DNA of 33,060 bases from Saccoglossus kowalevskii (Eukaryota > Hemichordata > Enteropneusta > Harrimaniidae). The stretch covers positions 1-33,060 of the forward strand of contig NW_003105218.1 of the NCBI RefSeq assembly GCF_000003605.2, given 5' to 3'. The notes under the pieces are model-generated. The model saw only the letters and a program-made list of their open reading frames with translations. It was not told the origin of the DNA and ran no database searches. This document shows positions 1 to 11,008 of the stretch, piece after piece (the first letter of the stretch is position 1; every line of letters starts with the position of its first letter). A program made the position numbers and the translations under genes.

Positions 1-3000
1 CTGACAGGTCGGTACGAGCCGAAATCACACTCTCGGTGGTGAACTTAAAAGAAAATATATGTAATACTAGTATGAACTGGCGGTCGATGGAAATAGGTGT
101 TGTACGTAGTAATGACAAATAAAGAGATCGACCAATGAGGGCGAGATTTCGGTACGAGCCGAGTGGCTTATTCAACATATGTAAGACAGCTACTAAATAT
201 CACACGTTTGATAAAGAAAGAACTTCAATCGTATTGTGCTTGATAAATTCACCTGCAAAATATTGCGTTGATGTTAATTATAGATCAAAATTATGCAGAA
301 TGACTTGTTCCTGCGAAATACCAATATGATTACGTGTTTCTCAGTCGTACTAAATCTAAGCTCGTGACGTTACTTTTCGGTTGGTAATTTATTGTTAGTC
401 TTACAGAGTTTCGCATGTCCATTCAAAGCACAATATTTTGCTGAGAAAAAATCTGCTCTCGTGATGATAGTAGGCAGTTATAGAATGGCAAGTGCTCTGG
501 GTTTTGACCTCGGTGAAAACAAAGGTAGAAGCTCTCAGGAAACTGTTCTTTGGGTCTGTCTCTTTCGAGTCTCTCCTGAACAGTACTGAGCATATCTATG
601 CCCACTGAAACGTCTGGACTGGTTGACAACAAAGAATTGAAATTTTACTAAAATATAAAACTGCACATGTTAGACTTAAAAGCAATGGCAAATTTCTATT
701 TGATGATAGCTACCAGCTATCAGGACAGAAATCGTTTTTTTTTCGGCACGCGCCGATTCGGTCCTCACCGTTCACATACACGTTAACGCCACTATAGACA
801 AACACACCATTTCCACCAATGCCTTGCAAATTTCATATAAAATACACAAATATGTTGTGAATAATTAAACCATACATTCGTCGTGCATTTATAACACTAA
901 ATATGAACACTTCCAACTATAATTTATACCAGAACTGTGACGACCAACCTGTCTAGGGCCATGATACCCAAAAGCAGGACCGTAACGCCCAGCAATCAAT
1001 CTAATATCCCTTTCCCCGAATAACCGTCGCAAGAGTGGATATTTAGAAGTACGCATAATAAAAGTTGAACGGAAATCGATGTTTTCTCAGAAATTTCCGT
1101 TTTTTTTAGGTTGGACCCAATGAAAGGAAATGTAGTTATTCCGCTGACGGTTACGCGACGGTTAGACTTCCGGTTATCTGACGGTTACGCGACAATTAGG
1201 CACGCTTTTTCTTTCTATCCGATATGTAACCGGAGTCGGAAACACGTGATTCCAAGCAGTGTATCAAAGTGAAGTGCATGTACACCACATTTTGTCACGT
1301 GATATATTGTTTGACCACTGCTCTTATCAAGGACGTCAGGCAAAAGTGTTGGGTCAGTGATACATTCTGTTTTGAAATATTTGTGGAATAATGGAAATGT
1401 AAGTGTATTAGTTACATGTTCCTGCTTCCACGGGTAACTAGCTAAAATAATAATTAATAATAATATACTTAATAGATACACACACAAACTGTGTCACTAT
1501 ATCTGTAATTAATTTCTTCCCCAATTTGACACGTACGGGGTGAATAGAGAAAGCCGTTAGTTATCAATATTTAACAGCGCCGTCACCGACGGAGAACAAT
1601 TGCGCGTGCTTCTCCTGCGGGATTGCTTGTGTGTCTGTGTTCCGCTATACAGAAGAAACTCCGCCAAAGGACTATAAAATACTAGTACACGGGGTATGAC
1701 ACACCGCGTACCAGCCTTCTCTTTCGTGAACATTATTTATGGTATTCGTTGAGGACGGTCGAGCACCAAATAACCAAAGCTTCGTTATTTTAGCGTAAAA
1801 TAGTACATAATTTGTATGTGCTGGTAAAAAAATCGTAATGAAATACAGTAATAAATTACTCATGTACATACTGAAAAACATTGCTTGATCGATCCTATTG
1901 TTCAAGTTATCACACTCTGACGTCGGCGTACAAATATTGTTAAAAATCGCAATTACTCGGGGAGTTGGTTGTAAACAAGATACAATGTATAGATAGCTGC
2001 AGTACTGCGACGGTATATCTGTTTTTTATCGCCGTAAGAATATTTCACCTGTCATCGAAAACATAAATATTTAAATATGCACAAAACGGCCTCTACGCTT
2101 CTGGTGACAGCGATACTTCATGAAAAGTGACCGCACAGTAGCGATTATTGAAGTTTCTAGATTGAACAACAAACACTCGATATTGATAGTGAATTTTCGA
2201 ATAACTTAAGATTGTGTGTACCTTGTTCTATAAACGGCAAAATACACTATAACACGAAGAAGAGCATGGTACACGTAAACAACGTTACGAGCGAACACCT
2301 ATTGGTCAGCTTGAGTCGTGTCATACCCCGTCTATTTATTTTGAAGAGCCGGTTAAAGCGTACCACAATTCGAACGTTTTTAAAAAGCATTGCAGTCTAA
2401 ACAGGGCGCAAAACCAATACGGTGCGAAAACATGGTACCACAGTTATGCGTGTAGTACTGCTTTTTTTCGTATTGTAATATAATATTACTAATAACTTAT
2501 TCTAGCCAAGAAGGACAATATTCATGTATTATTTCTAGTATTATATTGCCTGGTATCCATGTATTTATGCTAATTGTAAAACTGCAACCGAGTATGCAAG
2601 TAAATCGGCAATGTATTTGCTATATAGTCTTGCATAACTTGTAAACTAGCATTATAATAGTACATGTACTACATAACCGTATATTACTTCTAAATGGGCA
2701 TTGTAGTAGTATATAAACGTGCATTACTTGTAAACGGGCATTGTATTACTACATAACCGCACAATGATTGTAAAAGAACGTGTATTACCTGCATAACCAT
2801 GTATCAATTAATTGTATTGGCTAAATAATACGTTATTTATAAATAATACTTTACGCCAAGCGGATTAAATAAAAATACTACATTCTTGTACAAAAAGAAA
2901 GGAATACAGAATAAGGTACAATTTGATACAAAAGTGATAAAAAAGTTGACAAACCTGCTTCACAAAACTTGACAAAGATTGGAAGCTAATACATTTAATT

Positions 3001-3089
3001 TGCATAGTTGCCACATCAAATATATTTATATGTTACGTGAACAGGTGTAAGTGCTTCAAAACGATCGTACCGAATTGTTGCCTTTTTAG
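1..3089 (+). other. Distal intron 1 of UGT-A
   Basis: No convincing gene is seen here. By comparison with UGT-B, this is the 3' part of intron 1 of UGT-A, whose first exon must lie left of the window. The stretch ends in a pyrimidine tract and AG at 3088-3089. It holds three copies of a quasi-palindromic 14-mer (9-22, 149-162, 743-756), a pair of direct repeats built on gacggttacgcgac (around 1144 and 1181), and a roughly 40-bp minisatellite near 2637-2810. Confidence 0.75.
2637..2810. repeat. About 40-bp minisatellite in UGT intron 1 (unit 1)
   Basis: About four degenerate units start with variants of acttgtaaacgggcat (2637, 2686, 2726, 2766). Most then carry a stretch resembling ttactacataacc. 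Spacing is 49, 40 and 40 bases. The equivalent block is in unit 2 at about 19815-19990. Confidence 0.7.
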
Positions 3090-4368
3090 GAATGGACCGA
3101 ATTCGTCGAATCGGCTGTAGAAGGAATTGTAGTATTTACACTGGGTTCACAGGCTAACATCGGCGAAGACTTGGAAAAAGCAACAAAGTTTGTTAAAGCG
3201 TTTGCCAGATTGCCGCAAAAAGTTATTATGAAATACGAGGGGAATCCACCAAATGGCCTTGGCGAGAACACCAAACTTAGCAGTTGGATTCCACAAAATG
3301 ATCTTCTAGGTAATAAATAGACAATATAACTTTATTAGTTTAGCAGTTTTTATTTCTTCAAACCAACACAGGAATCAAAATTTGCGTATTCAAGGCACGT
3401 TTAAATGCCACAGTAATCTATTCCAACATATATTTATTTGTATGTTGATGTAAAATCACAGATACATATATTCTTCGCTGTAACATTGGTAAAAGGTTGT
3501 GCGATCATTTCACATATTTTCAATATTGAGACTAAGAACAAGTAACACGTGGATATATCGTCTAACGACTATTCGTTATTGAATTCATTACATAGAATAT
3601 ATGCAATATGCAGAACGTATCAAGGTGATATATTCTATACATATTAAAAATTATCAGCTAGCCATTTATAGATTGATCAAACACCATTATGATTGTTCTG
3701 ACTTACACCATATGTTCAATAGGTCACCCAAATACCAAAGCATTTATAAGCCACGGAGGTATCAATGGAGTAAACGAGGCTATCTACCACGCAGTGCCTT
3801 TTATTGGCATGGCGTTATTTGCGGAACAGTTGGAGAATGTAGAAAGACTCGTTAACAAAGGAATGGCAATTTCTTTAGATTCAAAATCCTTCACAGAAGA
3901 TGATGTCTACAATGCTGTAAAAAGGGCGATTGAAGACCCTAGGTAAGAGGTTCTTACTGACCGACTGTTAATCAATAATATGTTATAATTAAAATTGTAA
4001 CTCCATGGGTCTTTTTGAAAAAAGGATAACTTGAAGATTGCACACATACTGATTTCTAGCACAAATTATTTTTTCGTAGGTACAAAGACAATGCCGCTAG
4101 ATTATCCAGTATCCAGAGAGATACTCCAATGCCTCCAGGAGATACAGCTGTATATTGGGTTGAACACATTTTGAAGTTTGGCGGTGATCACCTCAAACCA
4201 GCATCCCTCGAACTAAATTTAGTCCAGTATTTACTTCTCGACATTGCCGTGTTTTTACTGATTGTAGTAGCCATTGTCATTATTATTTCAAAGCTAGTAA
4301 TGAAGCAGATATTTAAAATCTGTTGCAAACTAACGGATGTCAAATTGAATAGAAAAAAACAACAGTGA
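3090..4368 (+). CDS. UGT-A: UDP-glycosyltransferase, exons 2-4 (5' end off window)
   Basis: This is the C-terminal half of a UDP-glucuronosyltransferase-family enzyme (GT1), which transfers a sugar from a UDP-sugar to small lipophilic acceptors in the ER lumen. Exons are 3090-3309, 3723-3942 and 4080-4368, all with AG acceptors and GT donors and matching phases (1, then 2). The spliced product shows the donor-binding signature WIPQNDLLGHPNTKAF, then SHGG, NEAIYH and FAEQ. A hydrophobic transmembrane segment and a short basic tail ending RKKQQ follow. That end is a KKXX-type ER-retrieval motif. The first exon must lie upstream of base 1. By analogy with UGT-B, intron 1 is about 4.8 kb. The stop is TGA at 4366-4368. 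Family assignment is very sure; the sugar and substrate are unknown. Confidence 0.93.
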
Positions 4369-4676
4369 TAAAATTAATTAGGAACGCGATATGCAACTAG
4401 TTATATCAGAGTGAGCGTAAGGTATACATATTTCCAAACTATATGAGAATGGTTTCTAATATTATATATTCGCCATTGGCCGCCGAGATTTTAGCAAGAG
4501 AACCACGTGACTTGTTTTTGTCCCAACCCTATATGGTTACAATCATGAACACCATCGCGCCTACCGTTACAAATACCATGGTTACATGGGTGAAACGAGA
4601 AGTTGCCTTGTTCACAATAAACGGAAAGAAATAAGACAACATTGGTGAGAAAAAAAAGTTGCGTGGCCCTCACGCT

Positions 4677-4765
4677 TTTCAACTAGAACTCAAACAATGT
4701 ATATTTCAACAAGAACTTAAAATAGGTCTATTTCAACGAGAATTCGAACAATGTCTATTTCAACT
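4677..4765. repeat. 27-bp tandem repeat, three units plus a partial
   Basis: Units start with tttcaac at 4677, 4704, 4731 and 4758 (partial). The first three are exactly 27 bases apart and differ at several positions. It lies about 310 bases after the UGT-A stop, possibly in the 3'UTR. Confidence 0.8.
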
Positions 4766-4918
4766 TGACATCGTCTCATTTGCCACGTGAGAACAATTTG
4801 ACGGTAAAAACAGCTCTTGTCTTTACAAATATCTGCTGTATTCATGATTTTAAATAATATGGTTACATTCCAGGGATATCTCATGCACTTCAAAGCAATA
4901 TATGGCCGCTGAAAAAAA

Positions 4919-5188
4919 GCTTAAATTTAAACAGCAGATCAGAACGGTTGGTCCAAATTTAAGCCCTTGAAACTAAATAAAATGCTTATCCTTGCTTAAA
5001 TTTAAGATTTGAAATAAATGCTCGTCCATGTTTGAATTTAAGCTACATAATAATTATATAAATATATTAGTTTAAATGCTTAAATTTAAACATTCAAACA
5101 AACAAAAATCAACTCATAGAAGCTCAATAGCAAGCCTTACAATGGTCACATTTGCAATATTTCTATGTTCTAATGTTTAAATTTAAGC
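4919..5188. repeat. Cluster of ttaaatttaag-type motifs
   Basis: Six copies of a near-palindromic core lie in 270 bases: gcttaaatttaaac (4919), aaatttaagc (4955), gcttaaatttaag (4994), tttgaatttaagc (5031), gcttaaatttaaac (5078) and gtttaaatttaagc (5175). The first and last are in opposite orientation. It may be a decayed foldback element or only AT-rich repetition. Confidence 0.6.
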
Positions 5189-5799
5189 ATTGCTCAAGAA
5201 CAATGTTAATTGTTTGGGGAAAGATTCCTGTTGATAATCTTAACTAACAGAATATATTTTCAACAAAACAAATAAAATAAATAATATAAATAATTAAGAT
5301 AGAAAACCTAACTAATAAAAACAACACAACATAAGAAGTTAACAAATCAAATGAAAAATTCGATTGAACATCTAAGGGGAGAATTATTATGTGTAATTAT
5401 TACAACGTTCTATGCACCAAATTTAATTAAACTTTGTTAGCGTCCCCTGAGAATTTTGTAAACAGCTACATCAATTATGTGATTCTTATATTGTTATAAT
5501 TTAAATATATGAATCAGTTATCATTGGAAGCTCTAACTTCCACTTAAAAATTGTCAATCTATTCTCCGACTTTTGTTTATTAGTTACACCCATAGCAATG
5601 ACAAACCAAGTAAAAAAAGTATATTTTTCACTTTATATGAAGAGATTTGATTGCTGTGATGAGTCGTATTAGTTTATCTTTCGTTTCATCAAATAGACTT
5701 ATATCACAGTGTCAAACGTTTCCTAATACAACATGAAACAGAACAAAATATAATCGTTAATGAACAGTATATTTATACGGCAGTTTATTTGTGTTCATT

Positions 5800-6296
5800 A
5801 CCCATTCATTCGATGGGTAGTGTATTATATGCCATAAAATATAAATGACGCATGGAATGGATTCACATTAAATAACATGATACAAACCACGACATGTTTC
5901 ACCGTCCCACTCTTTCGATTTGTAGCTGAATATATGTCACAGAAACACGAATAACACATAGAGTGGCTTCATATTAAAGGACAATATATTCACTTGAATG
6001 AAGCATTGAATGGTTTCACATTAATTGATGGCATGACATTAACGACTACATGGTTCACATTTCTCTCTTTGATGAGTAGATGAATATACGCCGTAACAAC
6101 ATAATGGACGCACAGAACGGCTTCAAATTTAAATAACATTACATGACATGGTTCACCGTCCCACTCGTTCGATGGATAGTTGAATATATGCCATAACCGG
6201 TAAATGACGCATGGAATAGCGTCACATTACACGAAATGACATGAACCACGACATGATTCACCGTTGCACCGATTTTATGAACAGTTGAATATGATC
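5800..6296. repeat. About 104-bp degenerate tandem repeat (unit 1)
   Basis: Successive units carry a gacgcatggaatgg-like start (about 5847, 5951, 6000, 6104, 6207), then cacatta, then catgac, then a segment like caccgtcccactc followed by ttgaatata. Most spacings are near 104 bases. The short 5951-6000 step marks a partial unit. Confidence 0.7.
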
Positions 6297-7417
6297 AGTC
6301 ACCAATGCGCTTTTGGTAGAAATTTGACGCTTGGCAAAACTCTGCAGAAAACCTTCATAGACTGAGCAAATCATTCCTCTTTATCTTTTTCACCTGTGTT
6401 AGAAACCTGTTTTTATCAGATGTTTTTTATTCATGATTATTTTTGGAAGACATCAGGGGATTGTGTTGTCGCTTCAACTCAGGACACGCTATACACGGAT
6501 GATCCATGTTCGATAAATTGCACAAAAACATGCAGATCACAAGATTATATCTCCAAAATACAGCCTCCTTTCAAACATACTGAAAAGAAAAGAAATTAAA
6601 TAAATTGCTTTGCACAAGAAATTGGACGTAATTCAAAACAGATCAAAGTAAAACGACATAGCCAAAATGGTTTCCGAAATCCACAACAAACTAATTTTGG
6701 AGAAACAACATTTTGAGATAAAAGTAAAAAAACTTTTCACCACCAGCTGTGTAGAAGTAATAAATGCTGAGCAGGTACATATTTTTAGTCAATAGAATAG
6801 TAAATAGGGATTTACGGATGACTTCATTTTGTTGGGACCAAGTCTTTAGATTGACAATTTTGAATTGGTGCTAGTCCTTTGGCCTGGCAGTTTTTTTTCG
6901 GCATGTACGAGGTTGCTTAATTATGAAGGACAATCTTATTGAGATGTATTCGATACTAAAATATTGAATGGTGCAAAGTGTATTGAAGTATGACTGAGTG
7001 TAGTAAAATATGCTCACAAAACACTGAGATTTAAGGATTTAATTCAATCTCTTTTTAAATAGTATGACACTATTGCATATATACTTCATGCATGTAGACT
7101 TTTTGATGAGAATTAGCTATGGATACGGGTTGGTTACAAGAAACACACTTTATTTAAGAAAAATGAAGGCCATACCAAGTATGAATTACGTATTAAGTAT
7201 GAATTTAAACTAAATTTGTTCACACACATTTGAGATTCGATTCTGGAATGGTGAAAATATGTGATTTTAATGCACTGTGGGACATAAAATGAATGCCATT
7301 CAGCCACCTTGATTAGAATCATGAAATAAATATGTGTGCATATGTCTGATATAATGTGAGAAGTTTGAATCTGTTATGTATATGATGTGATACATATGTA
7401 TGAATGAACACACAGTT

Positions 7418-7453
7418 GGGTGCATGCCAATAAGCCATTTTCCGTAGTTTGCG
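7418..7453 (+). repeat. Left terminal inverted repeat, copy 1
   Basis: The best-matched core is 7436-7453. Outward of it the match to the right end continues with a gap (gggtgcatg against gggactcatg). The exact outer limit is uncertain by a few bases. Confidence 0.65.
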
Positions 7454-7464
7454 TGACCCACGGT

Positions 7465-7481
7465 CACGTGACACAGGTCAA
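7465..7481 (+). promoter_or_regulatory. Subterminal motif, left side, copy 1
   Basis: cacgtgacacaggtcaa. The complement of 13576-13592 is the same 17-mer with one change, so the motif lies just inside both ends in inverted orientation. It also lies about 100 bases upstream of the transposase ATG. It could be a binding site for the THAP domain or a shared promoter element; this is inference. Confidence 0.5.
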
Positions 7482-8167
7482 GCTATCCTCGCTAAAGCAT
7501 AGCAACGCCATTGTTACACGCGTGAAAGCAGCAACAATACGACTATTACTTCGGCTGATTACTTCTTCAATGGGAGCTAAAAGATGTGCCTACGGAGAAT
7601 GCAAGAGCGATTCCCTATATCCAGATGGATGTTCGATGGCTGGAATATATTTTATTCGATTCCCAAAGTCGAAAACGCAACCCGATAAATGCGACCGCTG
7701 GATCACCGCATGCTCCAGAGCAGACGATTTTAGGAGGCATCGTATCACTCAGGATACATACGTGTGTTCTCTTCATTTTGTTGGCGGAAAAGGACCTACA
7801 GATGAACAGCCAGACCCAATTCCTGCAACAGCAAGAAGTGTAGACCTTCGACTATTCGAAACGAAAAAAGTTCGACCACCACCGAAAGACAGATCTAGTA
7901 CCGGAAATGCAAAGAAACGACAACGTAATCAAGCTTCGGTAAGCACTTTCTTTCCGACGGAAATCGTCAAGACATTGTTTCATTGTTTCGTTACTCTTTT
8001 AATTATCAAAATTTCTTTCAACAAATTTGTTTTTCAAATGTCAATCAGAAGCCCAGGGCTGTTATTTGTTTTATTCAGTGCGTTTTATTTTAAATACGAA
8101 TATACATGTTTTGCAGCGTCGAGATTTATTTTTATCGCGAGATACATGAAAAACAAAAAGACAGTTT

Positions 8168-8200
8168 AACCATGGAGGTCTTTTTTTTACCTCCATGGTT
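8168..8200 (+). repeat. Hairpin with poly-T loop in transposase intron 1
   Basis: A perfect 12-bp stem (aaccatggaggt 8168-8179; acctccatggtt 8189-8200) encloses a C plus eight Ts. In unit 2 (about 24605-24637) the stem has one mismatch. It sits in the first intron of the transposase gene. Confidence 0.75.
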
Positions 8201-8242
8201 TAACAAACCTAGATGTGAACAATGGATACTTATCAATGTTCG

Positions 8243-8275
8243 TGTCTGAGGTGTCTTTTTTACACATCTCAGACA
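8243..8275 (+). repeat. Second hairpin with T-rich loop in transposase intron 1
   Basis: tgtctgaggtgt (8243-8254) pairs with acacatctcagaca (8262-8275) with a two-base bulge, around a C plus six Ts. Its design resembles the hairpin 43 bases upstream. Unit 2 keeps it at about 24680-24712. Confidence 0.65.
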
Positions 8276-10294
8276 ATGGTTGTCTGACGACACACTTAAT
8301 TCTTTCATAAATACAAAACTTATTTCCTGCCAGTGGGCTTTTTTTTAATTCAAAGAATTACCGGTATGTCAGTATTTTTTTGGAAAAAACATTTATGATT
8401 ATTAACTAGTTTATTATGGTACTTTTTTTTTATAAATTGAGAACCTGAATTGTTTATGTGCACTTACTTTTCCAGCCATGTAATGAAAACAACAACAACT
8501 TTAATTTATTATACCATGCTACACAATCTCCCAGTGAATCCTTAGCAGAGTCTACAAATATTTCACTAATGAAAAATTCCAGGAAAGATGCTGTAATTAT
8601 TGGTAAGTTTTTATGGGTTTTAGTAATTTTGACTATTATATTTAGATTGTTTCTGGACTACATGCCTTCACATATTTTTTTTTCTGCTTGTGGGAAGATG
8701 AAAAATATAAGACAAGCCAAAGCATTTCTTCCTTGCATACACACCCATTTTGTTCTCAATTTATTTTCGGTTGAAGTCAAGTAAGAACATTGGGTAGATT
8801 TTTTTCAGGCCTTTAAATTCCATACTTTTTTTTAGATGTATCAACATATACTCCAGAGATTGCTCAGTGCAAACCAATGAAGACTGTGCCATCCCATTGC
8901 AGTTTATCAACACAGACTGATTTAACTATAGAACACATGGAACCCTACAGTGACAGGGCACTCACAGATAGAAATTATATGAAAAGAGAACTCATTATAA
9001 AGGATATTGAAAGAAATGCTAATCTGCAATTTTACACAGGTAATTAAACTAATGTGTTGTTATTTATTTATCTTTATTTAAAATATGTGTTTTCACCTTT
9101 CTGCTGTAAATAAGCTATCCTTTTCATTTAATATTCCTATTATTTTTTCTAGGGTTAGCATCACTGCAACTATTATACATTTTTAAATGGATCAAATCAA
9201 AGGGAGATAGACTTACAATTTGGAAAGGACAAGACACTCTTGTAAGTTTTGATTCAAATTCTCTATTGTGAAAAAATATCAGCTACTGGTATATTTACTG
9301 CACACATAAAACTTTGTCATCTGTCACTGGTTTAGTGTCCATTTTCCAACAATAGAATCATCATCATATTAACAACTGAAAGTACCAGACTTCAATTTTT
9401 ATACATGACAAATTTATATATTTTGGTATGGTAGTTCAACATACTTCAGCAAGAAATGGTTGGCATAATTTAATGTTTCAATCATATTTTAAAAATCATT
9501 GTATTTTATTGTAATTTGTGTTTTGCTACTTAGGATAATCCAGTCAGTCAGGGTGGTCACTGTCGCGCTCTTACAAAAAATGAAGCCTTTTTACTGGTAC
9601 TTGTCAGACTACGAAGAGGAATGCATATAGAACATTTAGCCGACTCATTTGGCATTGCACCTGCCACAGTCAGTCGCTACTGTACAACATGGATTGAGTT
9701 TCTGAGTAAAGAGTTGTCATTTTTAATAAAGTGGCCTAAACAAGATTATATTAGATCATCAATTCCATCGACATTTCGTCATTTTAAAAAGACAGTTGCA
9801 ATTATAGATTGCACAGAATTCTTTATCCAGAAACCTTCCATACCATCATCACAAAGGATTACATGGTCTAGTTACAAACACCACAACACCTTGAAGACCC
9901 TTGTGTCAATATCGCCAACTGGTTCCATATCTGGTTGTGGTCTGATTCCATATCTGATCGCAAACTTGTGCAGGAAAGTGGGTTCCTTGACAATGTCAAC
10001 CATGGGGATGATGTCATGGCAGATCGCGGATTTTTAATACGTGATCTTTTGGCGTTGCATGGAGCCACACTAAACATACCGCCATTTGCACATGGTAAAC
10101 AACTCAGTGCAAGAGCAGTGACCAAGACCAGGAGGATTGCAAGTGCCCGAATATATGTTGAACGAGCAATTGGACGTTTGAAAAATTTCAAAATTCTTCA
10201 AGGTATATTTCCACTGAAGTCCAAAAAAATACTGAATCAAACTGTCCAACTCTGTGCTGCATTGTGCAATATTGACAGTATGTTGGTCAAATAG

Positions 10295-11008
10295 GCAAGT
10301 CTAAGATGAAATTATGCCTGTAATTCTGCATTGAAAACTGATTCATGTACAGTGCTTATCAACACATTTATTTATATTTAATCTTATTAATTTACACTGG
10401 CCATTATTTTTATTTTTTTTATTTTTATTTCAATGAATTTATTTACATTTCATTGTTGTTTTTCATTTACAAGTTACAGTGTGCATACCTAGACATTCAG
10501 TACTTATTCAAATTTACTTATTTCAAACGTTCTTTTACTTGTTTTCATGAGTATTATTGCCATTGTAAAATACTATTTTTGATGATAGTGTTATCATGTG
10601 ATGTGTAAACAGGTAGCTTGGCAATAATTTCCACACACTGTGCAGCAATATTTGTTATCAGTACATTGACATTTAAGACAGAATATTTTTTTTATTATTC
10701 TTTATTATGAAATGTGCATTCATTACAGAAAAATAAATATTTTTAAAAAATATATATATAAAACAAGTTTAATGGCAGTACTTATTTTTTTCTATCACAG
10801 TACAAAGGGTACACAGTGTGAAATGCATAAAAAGTGAAAATATTTTCTAGTTAGCTACAACATACAGGCCTCAAAACTTATAAAGATTTTTGTACCAGTA
10901 TGTCATAATACAGAGCACAAATCATCTTATAATATGGCATAAAGCCTCGGTAAAACATACTCCCTGTGAAAAAATGACAATTTGTCCACAATACTAGTAA
11001 AGTACTGT
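10295..11008. other. Convergent intergenic region inside transposon copy 1
   Basis: No gene is seen. This is the AT-rich space between the 3' ends of the two transposon genes. An aataaa near 10733 is a candidate poly(A) signal for the rightward transcript. Runs of T and A produce a low-complexity open frame at 10345-10608 that resembles nothing known. Confidence 0.65.

Larger units (their letters stand above)
4369..7417. other. Intergenic region between UGT-A and the transposon
   Basis: About 3 kb, very AT-rich, without a convincing gene. The first several hundred bases are probably UGT-A 3'UTR, with an aataaa near 4975 as a possible poly(A) signal. It holds a 27-bp tandem repeat (4677-4765), a cluster of six ttaaatttaag-type motifs (4919-5188), a roughly 104-bp tandem repeat (about 5800-6296), and two segments missing from unit 2 (about 5274-5505 and 6749-7374). 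Short open frames here are not conserved in length between units. Confidence 0.7.
7570..10294 (+). pseudogene. THAP-DDE transposase, copy 1 (frameshifted)
   Basis: Five exons fit GT-AG rules and phase: 7570-7938, 8476-8602, 8836-9039, 9153-9241 and 9534-10294. The ATG at 7570 starts a THAP zinc finger of C2CH type (Cys6, Cys11, a conserved Trp, then CSLH and a PIPA end), a DNA-binding module. Exons 3-4 encode a helical linker ending KWIKSKGD. Exon 5 holds a helix-turn-helix-like part (FGIAPATVSRY) and a DDE_Tnp_4 catalytic domain: IIDCTEFF (first Asp), MADRGF (second Asp) and YVERAIGRLK (Glu). Between SPTGSIS and LWSD, around 9930-9935, the frame changes and about four family-typical codons are missing, which fits a small deletion. 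Unit 2 has the same lesion, so it predates the duplication. The other exons are open. Confidence 0.82.

Noticed and set aside
407-524. Possible 118-bp exon with AG acceptor and GT donor and an open frame, also at 17563-17680
   Set aside because: Four differences between units, about three of them protein-changing, no recognisable domain, and a position inside a UGT intron. It looks unconstrained.
3601-3855. Alternative open frame overlapping UGT-A exon 3
   Set aside because: It is a shadow of the UGT frame. The spliced UGT frame carries the family motifs.
4443-4634. Short open frame downstream of UGT-A
   Set aside because: The equivalent frame in unit 2 is altered by an insertion near 21652, and no domain is recognised. 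It is probably 3'UTR.
6749-7374. The unit 1-specific segment as a new mobile element
   Set aside because: No terminal repeats, target duplication or coding capacity could be seen.
10345-10608. Open frame rich in Tyr, Phe and Leu on the plus strand
   Set aside because: Low-complexity translation of T-rich DNA, and not kept as a continuous frame in unit 2.
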